Assembly: GCF_934230905.1 (NCBI RefSeq)
Contig: NZ_CAKQFJ010000023.1
Span: forward strand, 1 to 28,202
Source: an uncultured Veillonella sp.
GTDB taxonomy: Bacteria; Bacillota; Negativicutes; Veillonellales; Veillonellaceae
Direction: 5' to 3'
DNA: 28,202 bases
In this document: positions 1 to 7,133 of the stretch, piece after piece
Numbering within the stretch: position 1 is the stretch's first letter
Layout: every line of letters begins with the position of its first letter
Program-made: the position numbers and the translations under genes
The notes under the pieces: model-generated
The model's database searches: none
What the model was told of the DNA's origin: nothing
What the model saw: only the letters and a program-made list of their open reading frames with translations

Positions 1-15
1 GGCTAGCTTTTTTAG

Positions 16-837
16 TTAGAATGCAGGAACAATTGCACCTTGGTATTTATCTTGAATGAATTTTTTGATTTCAGGGCTATGAAGAGCTTCCATCAATTTT
101 TTGATACGAGGGTCGTTTTCATTGCCTTTAAGAACAGTTACGATATTTACGTAAGGGGAATCATTAGATTCGATGAACAATGCATCTTTACCAGGGTTAA
201 GACCTGCGTTCAATGCAAAGTTTGTGTTGATAGCTGCTAGTGCAACGTCGTCGATGGAACGAGGCACTTGAGCTGCTTCTAATTCTACAAATTGGTAATC
301 ATTAGGGTTAGAAGCGATATCTTGTACTGTAGATAAGATATTGTTAGAATCTTTTAATGTGATAAGACCTGCTTTTTGTAATAACAATAATGCACGACCA
401 CCATTTGTAGGGTCATTAGGAATAGCAATTTTAGCACCCTTAGGAAGATCTTTTAAATCTTTGATTTGACGGGAATATAGACCCATTGGTTCGAGATGAA
501 CACCACCAGCAGATACTAGAGGAAGGTTATGAGCTTTTGCGAATTCATCCATGTATGGAGTATGTTGGAAGAAGTTCGCATCGATTTCTTTATCACCCAA
601 TGCAAGGTTAGGTGTATTATAATCAGTGAATTCAGTGATTTGTAAATCAATATTATCTTTTGCTAAGATTGGTTTTACTTGCTCTAGAATTTCAGCGTGT
701 GGTACTGCAGTAGCCCCAATTTTTAAAACTTGTTTATCACCGCTGCTAGCTGCCTTATTAGTATCGTTACCGCAACCTGCAATTAATAGCGCACCACCTA
801 GAACAACAGTAGCCGCTAATGCTAAAAATTTGTTCAT
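16..837 (-). CDS. metQ: MetQ/NlpA-family substrate-binding lipoprotein
   Basis: Lipid-anchored binding protein that captures methionine (D- or L-) or a similar ligand and delivers it to a MetNI-type ABC importer. The 273-residue product is full length for the family. It has a lipoprotein signal with a lipobox ending in Ile-Ala-Gly-Cys (Cys22), followed by the family's KIGATAVPHAEIL segment near residue 40 and an NxAFAL-like segment towards the C-terminus. An in-frame start 12 codons upstream exists, but ATG at 837 is preceded by an AGGAGAG ribosome site at good spacing and begins the signal peptide directly. The gene is monocistronic with its own promoter at 886-914. No ABC or permease gene adjoins it; metN and metI lie about 12 kb away in the opposite orientation. 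I see no S-box-like leader. Family call is firm; exact ligand is inferred. Confidence 0.9.
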   Translation of the reverse strand: MNKFLALAATVVLGGALLIAGCGNDTNKAASSGDKQVLKIGATAVPHAEILEQVKPILAKDNIDLQITEFTDYNTPNLALGDKEIDANFFQHTPYMDEFAKAHNLPLVSAGGVHLEPMGLYSRQIKDLKDLPKGAKIAIPNDPTNGGRALLLLQKAGLITLKDSNNILSTVQDIASNPNDYQFVELEAAQVPRSIDDVALAAINTNFALNAGLNPGKDALFIESNDSPYVNIVTVLKGNENDPRIKKLMEALHSPEIKKFIQDKYQGAIVPAF

Positions 838-885
838 ACAAACACTCTCCTTTTTCGAGAAAATTAAATGCAATTCAATAAGTTT

Positions 886-914
886 ATAGTACTAAATTAT
901 TTCCTATTTCGCAA
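886..914 (-). promoter_or_regulatory. Sigma-A promoter of metQ
   Basis: On the minus strand, TTGCGA (909-914) is separated by exactly 17 bases from TACTAT (886-891). This would start transcription about 40 bases upstream of the metQ ATG. A second TATAAT lies at 921-926 but has no good -35 box. Confidence 0.6.
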
Positions 915-976
915 CTATGTATTATAAGTTGTTATCCATAACTAAAAGTTATAGGGCTCATTATACGTAAATGTAA

Positions 977-1070
977 AAGATAAGCCACCCTAAATAACTC
1001 CACCGGCCGGGTCTGTCTCCGGCCTTCAGCCTCCGCAGGGTCAAAGTCGTAATTTAGGATGGCTTATCTT
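977..1070 (-). repeat. GC-rich branched hairpin element between menA and metQ
   Basis: A 19-bp near-perfect inverted repeat (977-995 with 1052-1070) encloses a strikingly GC-rich centre. The single mismatch (988/1059) becomes a G-U pair only in minus-strand RNA, so that is the likely transcribed strand. Inside are a 6-bp hairpin GGCCGG/CCGGCC (1005-1010, 1019-1024, 8-base loop) and a small CCT/AGG hairpin (1030-1032, 1037-1039), giving a three-way-junction fold. In minus-strand RNA it begins 6 bases after the menA stop codon and ends in TCTTTTACATTT, so it may act as the menA terminator. The size and base composition look more like a dispersed intergenic repeat or structured RNA than a simple terminator. 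Confidence 0.65.
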
Positions 1071-1076
1071 CTTTTT

Positions 1077-1973
1077 TTACTTACCTATAATGAGCCCTAT
1101 ACCTAATAGTAATTGGTATAATATAGCAGCACCAGCGGTAGTACCCATGGCTTTATCTAATTTGATTTCGTCAACCTGAGTGTAGAATGTTTTGATGGTT
1201 TTAAATGCTGGAATAATGGCTATTAATGTGAGTAATGCTGGAATTGGTAAAACTTTCAAATAGATCCATGCACCAATCCAGATAAAGTTAAAGATATAGG
1301 CGATGCTCATAAGGCTGATGGCGCGGTCTCGGCCTAATATAATTGGTAATGTGTGACGACCGTGTTTTTCATCGTTTCGAATATCTCGAATATTGTTGGT
1401 AAGCATAATGGAGCCCACCAATAATGTGGCTGGGAGGGCAGGAATTAAGAATGCTAATGAAAGCTCACGAGTCCACGCATAGCCTGTAATGAGGACGATG
1501 GCGAAACCCATGGCGATGCCGGATGAGATTTCCCCAAATGGTGTGCGGGAAATCGGCTTTGGGCCACCTGAATACAAAAAACTAATTAAAATACAGATAA
1601 TACCGGCTGGAATGTACCACCATGTAATGGTGGATGATAGGTATAGGCCGATAATGATAGGTACAATCATAAGAACCTTAATCATGGTGGAGATGAGTTT
1701 CGGCGTTATTGCACCACGTGTAAGGGATCCGGCGTTACCAATTTTTTGTCCTGCATCAAGGCCGGATTTAAAATCTTTCAATTCATTCCATAAATTGGCG
1801 ATGATTTGAGCCGATACGACAGCCAAAAAAATAAGAATTGTATGGAATATAGCGAGCCCTGTGCCATGAAGTGCACCAAAAGCGTAATAACTAAATGCGG
1901 CGCCTAAGATGGTTGGCCCTAGTGCAGCGGCCAATGTGCGAGGCCTAGTAAGTGGAATTAATTCTTGTATCAT
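1077..1973 (-). CDS. menA: 1,4-dihydroxy-2-naphthoate polyprenyltransferase MenA
   Basis: Membrane enzyme of the UbiA superfamily that attaches the polyprenyl chain to 1,4-dihydroxy-2-naphthoate during menaquinone synthesis. The 298-residue protein has about eight hydrophobic segments. Both Asp-rich prenyl-diphosphate motifs are visible: NLWNELKDFKSGLD at residues 60-73 and NNIRDIRNDEKHG at 193-205, the latter typical of MenA rather than UbiA. The chosen ATG gives the family N-terminus (LTRPRTLAAALGP). The frame stays open upstream to a GTG at 2027, but that codon coincides with the predicted transcription start and has no ribosome site. An AAAGGAG lies unusually far (21 bases) upstream of the ATG, so the exact start is uncertain. 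No other men genes are in the window. Confidence 0.88.
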   Translation of the reverse strand: MIQELIPLTRPRTLAAALGPTILGAAFSYYAFGALHGTGLAIFHTILIFLAVVSAQIIANLWNELKDFKSGLDAGQKIGNAGSLTRGAITPKLISTMIKVLMIVPIIIGLYLSSTITWWYIPAGIICILISFLYSGGPKPISRTPFGEISSGIAMGFAIVLITGYAWTRELSLAFLIPALPATLLVGSIMLTNNIRDIRNDEKHGRHTLPIILGRDRAISLMSIAYIFNFIWIGAWIYLKVLPIPALLTLIAIIPAFKTIKTFYTQVDEIKLDKAMGTTAGAAILYQLLLGIGLIIGK

Positions 1974-2032
1974 GATAGTGTGGCGAAATGCCAGCTCCTT
2001 TCTGCTAAAAATACGTTTTCTTATCACTAAGT

Positions 2033-2061
2033 ATTGTATAGTACATTAGGGGAAATGTAAA
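2033..2061 (-). promoter_or_regulatory. Sigma-A promoter of menA
   Basis: On the minus strand, TTTACA (2056-2061), a 17-base spacer and TACAAT (2033-2038). Initiation is predicted near 2026, leaving a leader of about 50 bases before the ATG at 1973. This placement argues against the upstream GTG as the start codon. Confidence 0.6.
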
Positions 2062-2179
2062 TTTTAGAGCCCTATCATGTAGGTATAATCATATAGTATA
2101 ATATTATATGTATATTTAAAATTCTTAAATTAAAGTTATCAATATAATTATAGTGATTATATGTTCACGAGGTGAGACT

Positions 2180-3124
2180 ATGAAGGCGTGGAGTAAAAAG
2201 GTAATGACACTAGCGTGTGCTACTTGTTTAACCGCAGGTATGGCAGCTGTGGCTTGTGCCGATACAATTGATTTAGGTTATGGTCAGTACGCTACCACTG
2301 ATAATGGTGTACATGCAACAGCTATAGACACGATTCCAACGAATCCTACTTTCAGAACAATGGAACAAAATAAGGTGATTCAAACTGCTAATGAACGAGT
2401 TGTAAAATCTATGAATGACCGTATAAAAACATCCTATCCAATAGTAAAAGAAGAATTTAAAGGTACTGTTGTAGACGGATATAGTTTATATCAATTGTCT
2501 GGCGATAGTGCATTAGGTCACCATACGGGGTGGCTGCTTACGTATAATATAAATAAAGAGGCGATTAATTATCTTAATCGTATAACTACTCAAATTGTTA
2601 ATGCAGCAATGGCTGATAAACAAGTGAAAGCACAATCTGTTAGCGAGCCTTACACAAAATCTAATGCAGAGGCATTTATTTCTAAAATGGCCATAGTTAC
2701 GCTTGATCGCAAGATGTTAGAACCTCAAATTGCAAACCTAAATGCTACCATGCATCGGGATATGATTAAAACAATACAACAAAGTACTATGCAAGATGCA
2801 TCATTATCACAAAGGGATAGGGAAAGCATTCAAGAGGGGGTAGATCTTTTTAAGAAAGTCATTCCTAACTTTACCTTGGATGCCACAGAAATATCATCTA
2901 AACCGTATACATCTAAATTTGGTACTATGGCAAGTATGAATATGCGCGGCAGCTTACGTTATGATGGCTTTGTATTGCCAGGTGCCTTAACTATGTATGA
3001 CATACCACAAAATGAAGGGCTTACACTACAAATTTTAGCCACCGAAGATACAAGTCGTGATTACTGGACAGGACAATTAGAATCCATATATAGGTTAAAA
3101 AGCCTAAAGGGAGGAAATAAATAA
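2180..3124 (+). CDS. Exported protein of unknown function, paralog of the next gene
   Basis: I do not recognise the family. The 314-residue protein starts with a Sec signal peptide (positive MKAWSKK, hydrophobic core, likely cleavage after Ala-Cys-Ala near residue 26), so it should be periplasmic or surface exposed. The ATG at 2180 follows AGGTGAG at good spacing; the frame extends upstream to a GTG at 2153 without a ribosome site. The mature part has no membrane segment. It shares a block with the downstream gene: YSLYQLSGD here against YDVYQLQGE there, followed in both by a hydrophobic strand and an alanine/asparagine-rich helix. The C-terminal ends also align loosely. The stop codon overlaps the next ATG by one base (TAATG), implying translational coupling. 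The protein may be a Veillonella-restricted envelope component. Confidence 0.8.
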   Translation: MKAWSKKVMTLACATCLTAGMAAVACADTIDLGYGQYATTDNGVHATAIDTIPTNPTFRTMEQNKVIQTANERVVKSMNDRIKTSYPIVKEEFKGTVVDGYSLYQLSGDSALGHHTGWLLTYNINKEAINYLNRITTQIVNAAMADKQVKAQSVSEPYTKSNAEAFISKMAIVTLDRKMLEPQIANLNATMHRDMIKTIQQSTMQDASLSQRDRESIQEGVDLFKKVIPNFTLDATEISSKPYTSKFGTMASMNMRGSLRYDGFVLPGALTMYDIPQNEGLTLQILATEDTSRDYWTGQLESIYRLKSLKGGNK

Positions 3125-3948
3125 TGAAACCTTTAAAAACTCTTGTATTAGCAGCATGTTTAGTGGGTGCTGTGACTAGTTTTGCGGGCGCAAAGGATGT
3201 AAAAACATTAGCAGGGACAATGTCTGTTCCTAATGCCGTTACGGTGGCAACCGCATCTAATACAGATTCTGTGGACATTATTAAGGATTTGCTTATCAAG
3301 GATAATGCGAAACCAACTACGAAAAAAAGTACACGTCAAAGTAATGATGAAGCATTGTCTGCATTAAACCAAATGGGTATTTCTTATGATGTGTATCAAT
3401 TACAAGGAGAGGATAAAACTGGTCAAAAAGATGCATTATTGGTGGCTGTAGATCTAAAAACGGCGGCTAATGCTTTGTTTGATAATCCTAAGGCTAATAC
3501 GTCTGTCCTTCCTGTATTAGCGATACTCAATAACGGTGAATTGGATCCGATTACAGAGCAGCTCATGTTGACTACGGTTAATAATCTGTTACCAAAAGAA
3601 TCTAAAACATTTACATTGCCAGATAAAAATATTCCTGGTTCTATATATGTAAGTGCTGGTAAAGATTACAGTGCTGCTGTTGGGTTTGTTAGTGATAGTA
3701 AAACACCTACTACAATTACTGTAGAAAATACAGAATTGATGGAAAAAATGAATCACACTAAGTATCAAACATATACAGTGGGCTCGCGTGTATTAGTTGA
3801 CGCAGGAGGTATTAAATTTCCTTATTATGTGAAGGTTGCTCTCGTGATGAATCCACAAAAACCAACAGCATTCTTGGCATTAACTAGCGATGTACAACGT
3901 CAATATTTTATGCCAATCTTCACGGAAGCTTTTAGTTCAATTAAATAA
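3124..3948 (+). CDS. Exported protein of unknown function, second of a coupled pair
   Basis: A 274-residue protein of unrecognised family. It has a Sec signal peptide (MKPLKTLVLAACLVGAV, likely cleaved after Phe-Ala-Gly-Ala near residue 23) and no other membrane segment. Its ATG shares a base with the previous stop codon and its GGGAGG ribosome site lies inside the last codons of the previous gene. The Tyr-x-Val-Tyr-Gln-Leu-x-Gly segment and a C-terminal segment (FLALTSDVQRQYF, against LQILATEDTSRDYW upstream) suggest the two genes arose by duplication and then diverged. Coupled synthesis at near-equal levels hints at a hetero-complex, which is inference only. An A/T-rich gap follows with no convincing terminator. 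Confidence 0.8.
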   Translation: MKPLKTLVLAACLVGAVTSFAGAKDVKTLAGTMSVPNAVTVATASNTDSVDIIKDLLIKDNAKPTTKKSTRQSNDEALSALNQMGISYDVYQLQGEDKTGQKDALLVAVDLKTAANALFDNPKANTSVLPVLAILNNGELDPITEQLMLTTVNNLLPKESKTFTLPDKNIPGSIYVSAGKDYSAAVGFVSDSKTPTTITVENTELMEKMNHTKYQTYTVGSRVLVDAGGIKFPYYVKVALVMNPQKPTAFLALTSDVQRQYFMPIFTEAFSSIK

Positions 3949-3950
3949 CA

Positions 3951-3978
3951 TTGAAAAAAATCGATATTAATGTATAAT
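3951..3978 (+). promoter_or_regulatory. Promoter of ridA-cyuA
   Basis: TTGAAA (3951-3956), a 16-base spacer and TATAAT (3973-3978). The -10 box is also the start of the first unit of the tandem repeat at 3973-4029, so two further TATAAT hexamers follow at 19-base steps. Confidence 0.6.
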
Positions 3979-4029
3979 TTAGATAGTAATATATAATTTA
4001 GATAGTAATATATAATTTAAATAAATAAT
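3973..4029 (+). repeat. Three tandem 19-bp A/T-rich units in the ridA leader
   Basis: Two identical 19-base units (3973-3991 and 3992-4010, each reading TATAATTTAGATAGTAATA) are followed by a degenerate third (from 4011, TATAATTTAAATAAATAAT). Every unit opens with a perfect TATAAT. The array sits between the predicted ridA promoter and its ribosome site. Confidence 0.85.
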
Positions 4030-4056
4030 ATATGTATTGTTTAAAGGAGTCATATT

Positions 4057-4428
4057 ATGAAAACAATTCACACAGATAAAGCGCCTGCAGCAGTAGGCCC
4101 ATATTCCCAAGCTAAGGTTTCCGGTGGTTTTTTGTTTGCCTCTGGTCAAGTAGCGATTAATCCTGCTACAGGTTCTGTAGTAGAAGGTGGTATTGAAGCA
4201 CAAACGGAACAAGTATGTAAAAATATTGAAGCTGTATTAGCAGAAGCTGGTTCTGATTTCTCTAAGGTTATTAAAACAACTTGCTTCTTAGCTGATATCA
4301 ATGACTTCAAACCATTTAACGAAGTATATGCAAAGTATTTCACATCTAAACCAGCTCGCTCTTGCGTGGCTGTAAAAGATCTTCCATTGGGCGTAGCAGT
4401 AGAAGTGGAAATTATTGCGGAAGTATAA
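4057..4428 (+). CDS. ridA: RidA-family enamine/imine deaminase
   Basis: Cytosolic trimeric enzyme of the YjgF/YER057c/UK114 family that hydrolyses reactive enamines such as 2-aminoacrylate to the keto acid and ammonia. The product has 123 residues, standard length. The family signature is intact: GPYSQA near residue 14, FASGQVA near 27, and PARSCVAV with the substrate-carboxylate arginine at Arg101. Glu116 matches the second active-site position (E. coli Arg105 and Glu120). AAAGGAG lies at good spacing before the ATG. It directly precedes the cysteine-desulfidase-like gene with one base between stop and next start, a biochemically sensible pairing because that lyase chemistry releases 2-aminoacrylate. 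Confidence 0.93.
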   Translation: MKTIHTDKAPAAVGPYSQAKVSGGFLFASGQVAINPATGSVVEGGIEAQTEQVCKNIEAVLAEAGSDFSKVIKTTCFLADINDFKPFNEVYAKYFTSKPARSCVAVKDLPLGVAVEVEIIAEV

Positions 4429-4429
4429 T

Positions 4430-5677
4430 ATGGATTATATTTCATTATTACAGAAAGAGATGCGCCCCGCTTTTGGATGTACAGAGCCAATTGCGTTGGC
4501 TTATGCAGCTGCTAAGGCGGCATCCGTATTGGATGAGTTTCCAAATCATATTTATGCACGATGCAGTGCGAATATTATAAAGAATGTAAAATCCGTGGTT
4601 ATTCCTAACTCTGGTGGTCGCAAAGGATTGGCGGCGGCAGCTATACTGGGTGCTATTGTAGGTCATCCTGAACGAGAACTAGAGGTACTTGAGTCTGCTA
4701 CTGATGAAGATCGTAAGTGGTTAGGTATGTTATTAGATTCCGGCTTTTGCACTGTAGAACTAGCGGAAGGTGTAGATAATCTCTATATTGAAATTACTGC
4801 AACAACAGATGAACATAGAGCAGTAGTGCGTATAGAACATGCACACACAAATATTACTTATGTATCTGTAGACGATGAAATAGTGGATGAAACAGTTAGC
4901 GATATTCGTCAGGCTGAAAACAGTACATATCCAATGACGTTTGATAGCATTTACGAATTTGCAAAAACAGGGGATATTTCCGGTATTTTACCTAGTATTA
5001 AACAACAGGTAGAATACAATACGGCTATTTCTAATGAAGGCTTGTCCAATGATTATGGAGCCAATATTGGTCGATTATTACTTCTCGATGACGAGATACC
5101 ATCTTTGGAAACTAAGTGTAAAGCTCGTGCTGCAGCTGGATCTGATGCGCGTATGAGTGGGTGTCCGTTACCTGTTGTTATCTGCTCTGGTTCTGGTAAT
5201 CAAGGCTTGACCGTATCCATGCCGATTATTACAACGGCGGAAGAACTGGGTAAAAGTGATGATGACCTATATCGTGCTCTTGTATTTGCTAATTTGTTAA
5301 CACTGTATGTTAAATCCGGCATTGGTAAACTTTCTGCATACTGTGGCGTTGTGTCAGCTGGTATTGTAAGTGTGGCTGGTATAGCCTTTTTGAAAGGTGA
5401 TAGCAAAGATATTATCGAAGATACACTTGTAAATGGTCTTGTTAGTCTATCTGGTATCGTATGTGATGGGGCGAAACCATCTTGTGCTGGTAAAATTGCC
5501 ATCTCTTTAGATGGCGCTTTTATGGGCTATAAACAAGCTCGTCTTAATAAAAGCTATCAAAAGGGTGATGGCCTTGTGGCACACTCTGTTGATGATACGA
5601 TCAAAAGTATCGGTGTCGTTGCACAAGGCATGAAAGAAACCGATGTGGTTATTTTGAATGAAATGTTAAAACATTAA
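4430..5677 (+). CDS. cyuA: L-cysteine desulfidase / serine dehydratase alpha-like protein (UPF0597)
   Basis: Probable iron-sulfur lyase that breaks L-cysteine into pyruvate, ammonia and sulfide, in the UPF0597 (E. coli YhaM/CyuA) family related to the L-serine dehydratase alpha chain. The 415-residue product is near the usual length. Family landmarks are visible: FGCTEPIALAYA with Cys17, SGCPLPVVICSGSGNQG around residues 243-259 (Cys245, Cys252), AYCGVVSAG (Cys305), and CDGAKPSCAGK (Cys345, Cys352). Several of these cysteines are the expected [4Fe-4S] ligands. ATG at 4430 is chosen, with a modest GGAAG site inside the end of ridA; an in-frame TTG at 4415 would overlap ridA more. A bidirectional terminator follows. 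Whether the substrate is cysteine, serine or both cannot be told from sequence. Confidence 0.87.
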   Translation: MDYISLLQKEMRPAFGCTEPIALAYAAAKAASVLDEFPNHIYARCSANIIKNVKSVVIPNSGGRKGLAAAAILGAIVGHPERELEVLESATDEDRKWLGMLLDSGFCTVELAEGVDNLYIEITATTDEHRAVVRIEHAHTNITYVSVDDEIVDETVSDIRQAENSTYPMTFDSIYEFAKTGDISGILPSIKQQVEYNTAISNEGLSNDYGANIGRLLLLDDEIPSLETKCKARAAAGSDARMSGCPLPVVICSGSGNQGLTVSMPIITTAEELGKSDDDLYRALVFANLLTLYVKSGIGKLSAYCGVVSAGIVSVAGIAFLKGDSKDIIEDTLVNGLVSLSGIVCDGAKPSCAGKIAISLDGAFMGYKQARLNKSYQKGDGLVAHSVDDTIKSIGVVAQGMKETDVVILNEMLKH

Positions 5678-5717
5678 TTGGTTCTATATGTGGACAATAT
5701 TTTGTCCTAGAAATAAG

Positions 5718-5757
5718 AAAACAGCGTTATGACTAGCTTGGTCATAACGCTGTTTTT
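5718..5757. terminator. Bidirectional intrinsic terminator
   Basis: A perfect 16-bp stem (5718-5733 with 5741-5756) with a 7-base loop. A-run and T-run flanks let it terminate both cyuA (plus) and the MFS gene (minus), which converge here. Confidence 0.9.
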
Positions 5758-5763
5758 CTAATA

Positions 5764-6951
5764 TTATTGTAATTTTTTAGGATCCTTTAATAGCAATGAA
5801 GCGCCTAGCCCCACAATTAGGAATGGGACCAGTGTCATCATGGCTAAAGGTAGAGAGTAGGTATCTGCTAAATTTCCTACAATTGGTGCGATGATACCAC
5901 CGATTGTTTGACTTACACCGAGGGTTATACCGGAGGCAAATCCTATACTTTTAGCTAGGTATGTTTGTCCCAGTACAATCACAGGGCTGTAACTGATGGC
6001 TTTTGCAGCACCAATCATAAGCAAAATTAAATAGGCTAGTGGCATCATAATGGATATGGAAAACTGAGGTACTTGAGTTAATAGGAACATGGCTGGCAAC
6101 CAAATTAGTAGGGAGAGTCTAATGATGTTGATAGGGCCGTATTTGTCGCCTAATAATCCACCAATATAGGTCATAAAGATACCGATACTAAAAAATATGG
6201 TTAATGCAAAACTACCTTGTTCTGGACTAGTACCTAGTTCATGGGTCCAGAAGATAGGGATAAACGCATTAATAACACGGAAATTAACTGATTGGCTTAA
6301 GATGATAATGAATAATATACCAAAATATTTCCAATAATTTTTGAGTGGTTTAGCGGTTACCGTAGAATTTTCAGTGGCAACGGCTTGATCGATAGTCCGT
6401 GCATGAGCTACGATACGAGGCATGAGCATGAATAGAATGGTAGATATAATAATGCCGACTACTGTGAAAGCTGCTAGACCATGTGCACCTACTGTATAGG
6501 CGATGGCACCTGCAAATAGAGGGCCAAAAGCAAAACCTGAACTACCGCCGATGGCAAAGGTTCCCATAGCCTTCCCTTTTTTTCCACCTCCGAGGCGATT
6601 CATAATTTTTGCTCCTTCAGGATGGAATATGGAAGAGCCTACACCTGCTAATGTAGCGCATACAAGGAGACTTTCATAAGATGAAACAAAACCCATCATC
6701 CCCATACTACATGCGGATAATAGAGTGCCTGCCGCGATGAGGCGTGGTTGATTGAGCTTGTCTGAAATATACCCTAGCAATGGCTGGAGTAATGACGATA
6801 ATGCTGTATTCGCTAAGATAAGAAAACCCGCTTGCTCCAAGGACAGCCCATATGTATAGATAAACAGTGGTAATAATGCAGGTAATACACTTTGGCACGC
6901 GTCGTTAATCATGTGACTCAGCGTAATGAGATAGGGATAATATTTTTGCAT
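5764..6951 (-). CDS. MFS efflux transporter, fosmidomycin-resistance (Fsr) type
   Basis: Inner-membrane drug/proton antiporter of the major facilitator superfamily. The 395-residue product has about 12 hydrophobic segments. It carries the Fsr-like features SHMINDACQSVLPALLP near the N-terminus, the loop GYISDKLNQPR between segments 2 and 3, and the diagnostic FHPEGAK motif near residue 110. ATG at 6951 follows an AGAGGT ribosome site; upstream in-frame codons run through the terminator stem at 6973-7010 and are unlikely to be translated. Because that terminator ends about 20 bases before the start codon, expression must come from read-through or from a start very close to the hairpin. The substrate is unknown. 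Confidence 0.85.
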   Translation of the reverse strand: MQKYYPYLITLSHMINDACQSVLPALLPLFIYTYGLSLEQAGFLILANTALSSLLQPLLGYISDKLNQPRLIAAGTLLSACSMGMMGFVSSYESLLVCATLAGVGSSIFHPEGAKIMNRLGGGKKGKAMGTFAIGGSSGFAFGPLFAGAIAYTVGAHGLAAFTVVGIIISTILFMLMPRIVAHARTIDQAVATENSTVTAKPLKNYWKYFGILFIIILSQSVNFRVINAFIPIFWTHELGTSPEQGSFALTIFFSIGIFMTYIGGLLGDKYGPINIIRLSLLIWLPAMFLLTQVPQFSISIMMPLAYLILLMIGAAKAISYSPVIVLGQTYLAKSIGFASGITLGVSQTIGGIIAPIVGNLADTYSLPLAMMTLVPFLIVGLGASLLLKDPKKLQ

Positions 6952-6961
6952 AGTAGACCTC

Positions 6962-7010
6962 TTTGAAAAATAAAACCTAGATAACATCCGTATTGGATGT
7001 ATCTAGGTTT
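6962..7010 (-). terminator. Terminator of the tadA/tRNA-Ser transcript, just ahead of the MFS gene
   Basis: In minus-strand RNA a 16-bp stem (7010-7001 with 6982-6973, plus 7000-6995 with 6989-6984, one bulged base) with a 5-base loop is followed by TTTTATTTTTC. It lies between tRNA-Ser and the MFS ribosome site, so it could act as an attenuator for the MFS gene as well as the end of the tRNA transcript. Confidence 0.8.
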
Positions 7011-7042
7011 ATCTATTGTATCTCTATTGTTATTCAAAAGAA

Positions 7043-7133
7043 TGGCAGAGGAGGAGGGATTTGAACCCCCGCGCCGGTTGCCCGACCTACCGCATTTCGA
7101 GTGCGGACCCTTCAGCCTCTTGGGTACTCCTCC
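7043..7133 (-). tRNA. tRNA-Ser (anticodon CGA)
   Basis: A 91-base class II tRNA with long variable arm. The anticodon stem CCGCA/TGCGG encloses the loop CTCGAAA, giving anticodon CGA (reads UCG). The T-loop is TTCAAAT, the discriminator base G, and CCA is encoded. The acceptor stem GGAGGAG/CTCCTCT has a G1-U72 wobble as its first pair. The 5' half overlaps the 3' end of the tadA reading frame by 47 bases on the same strand. Confidence 0.96.

Noticed and set aside
1974..2027. N-terminal extension of MenA from the GTG at 2027
   Set aside because: The GTG sits at the predicted transcription start and has no ribosome site; the family N-terminus begins at the ATG at 1973.
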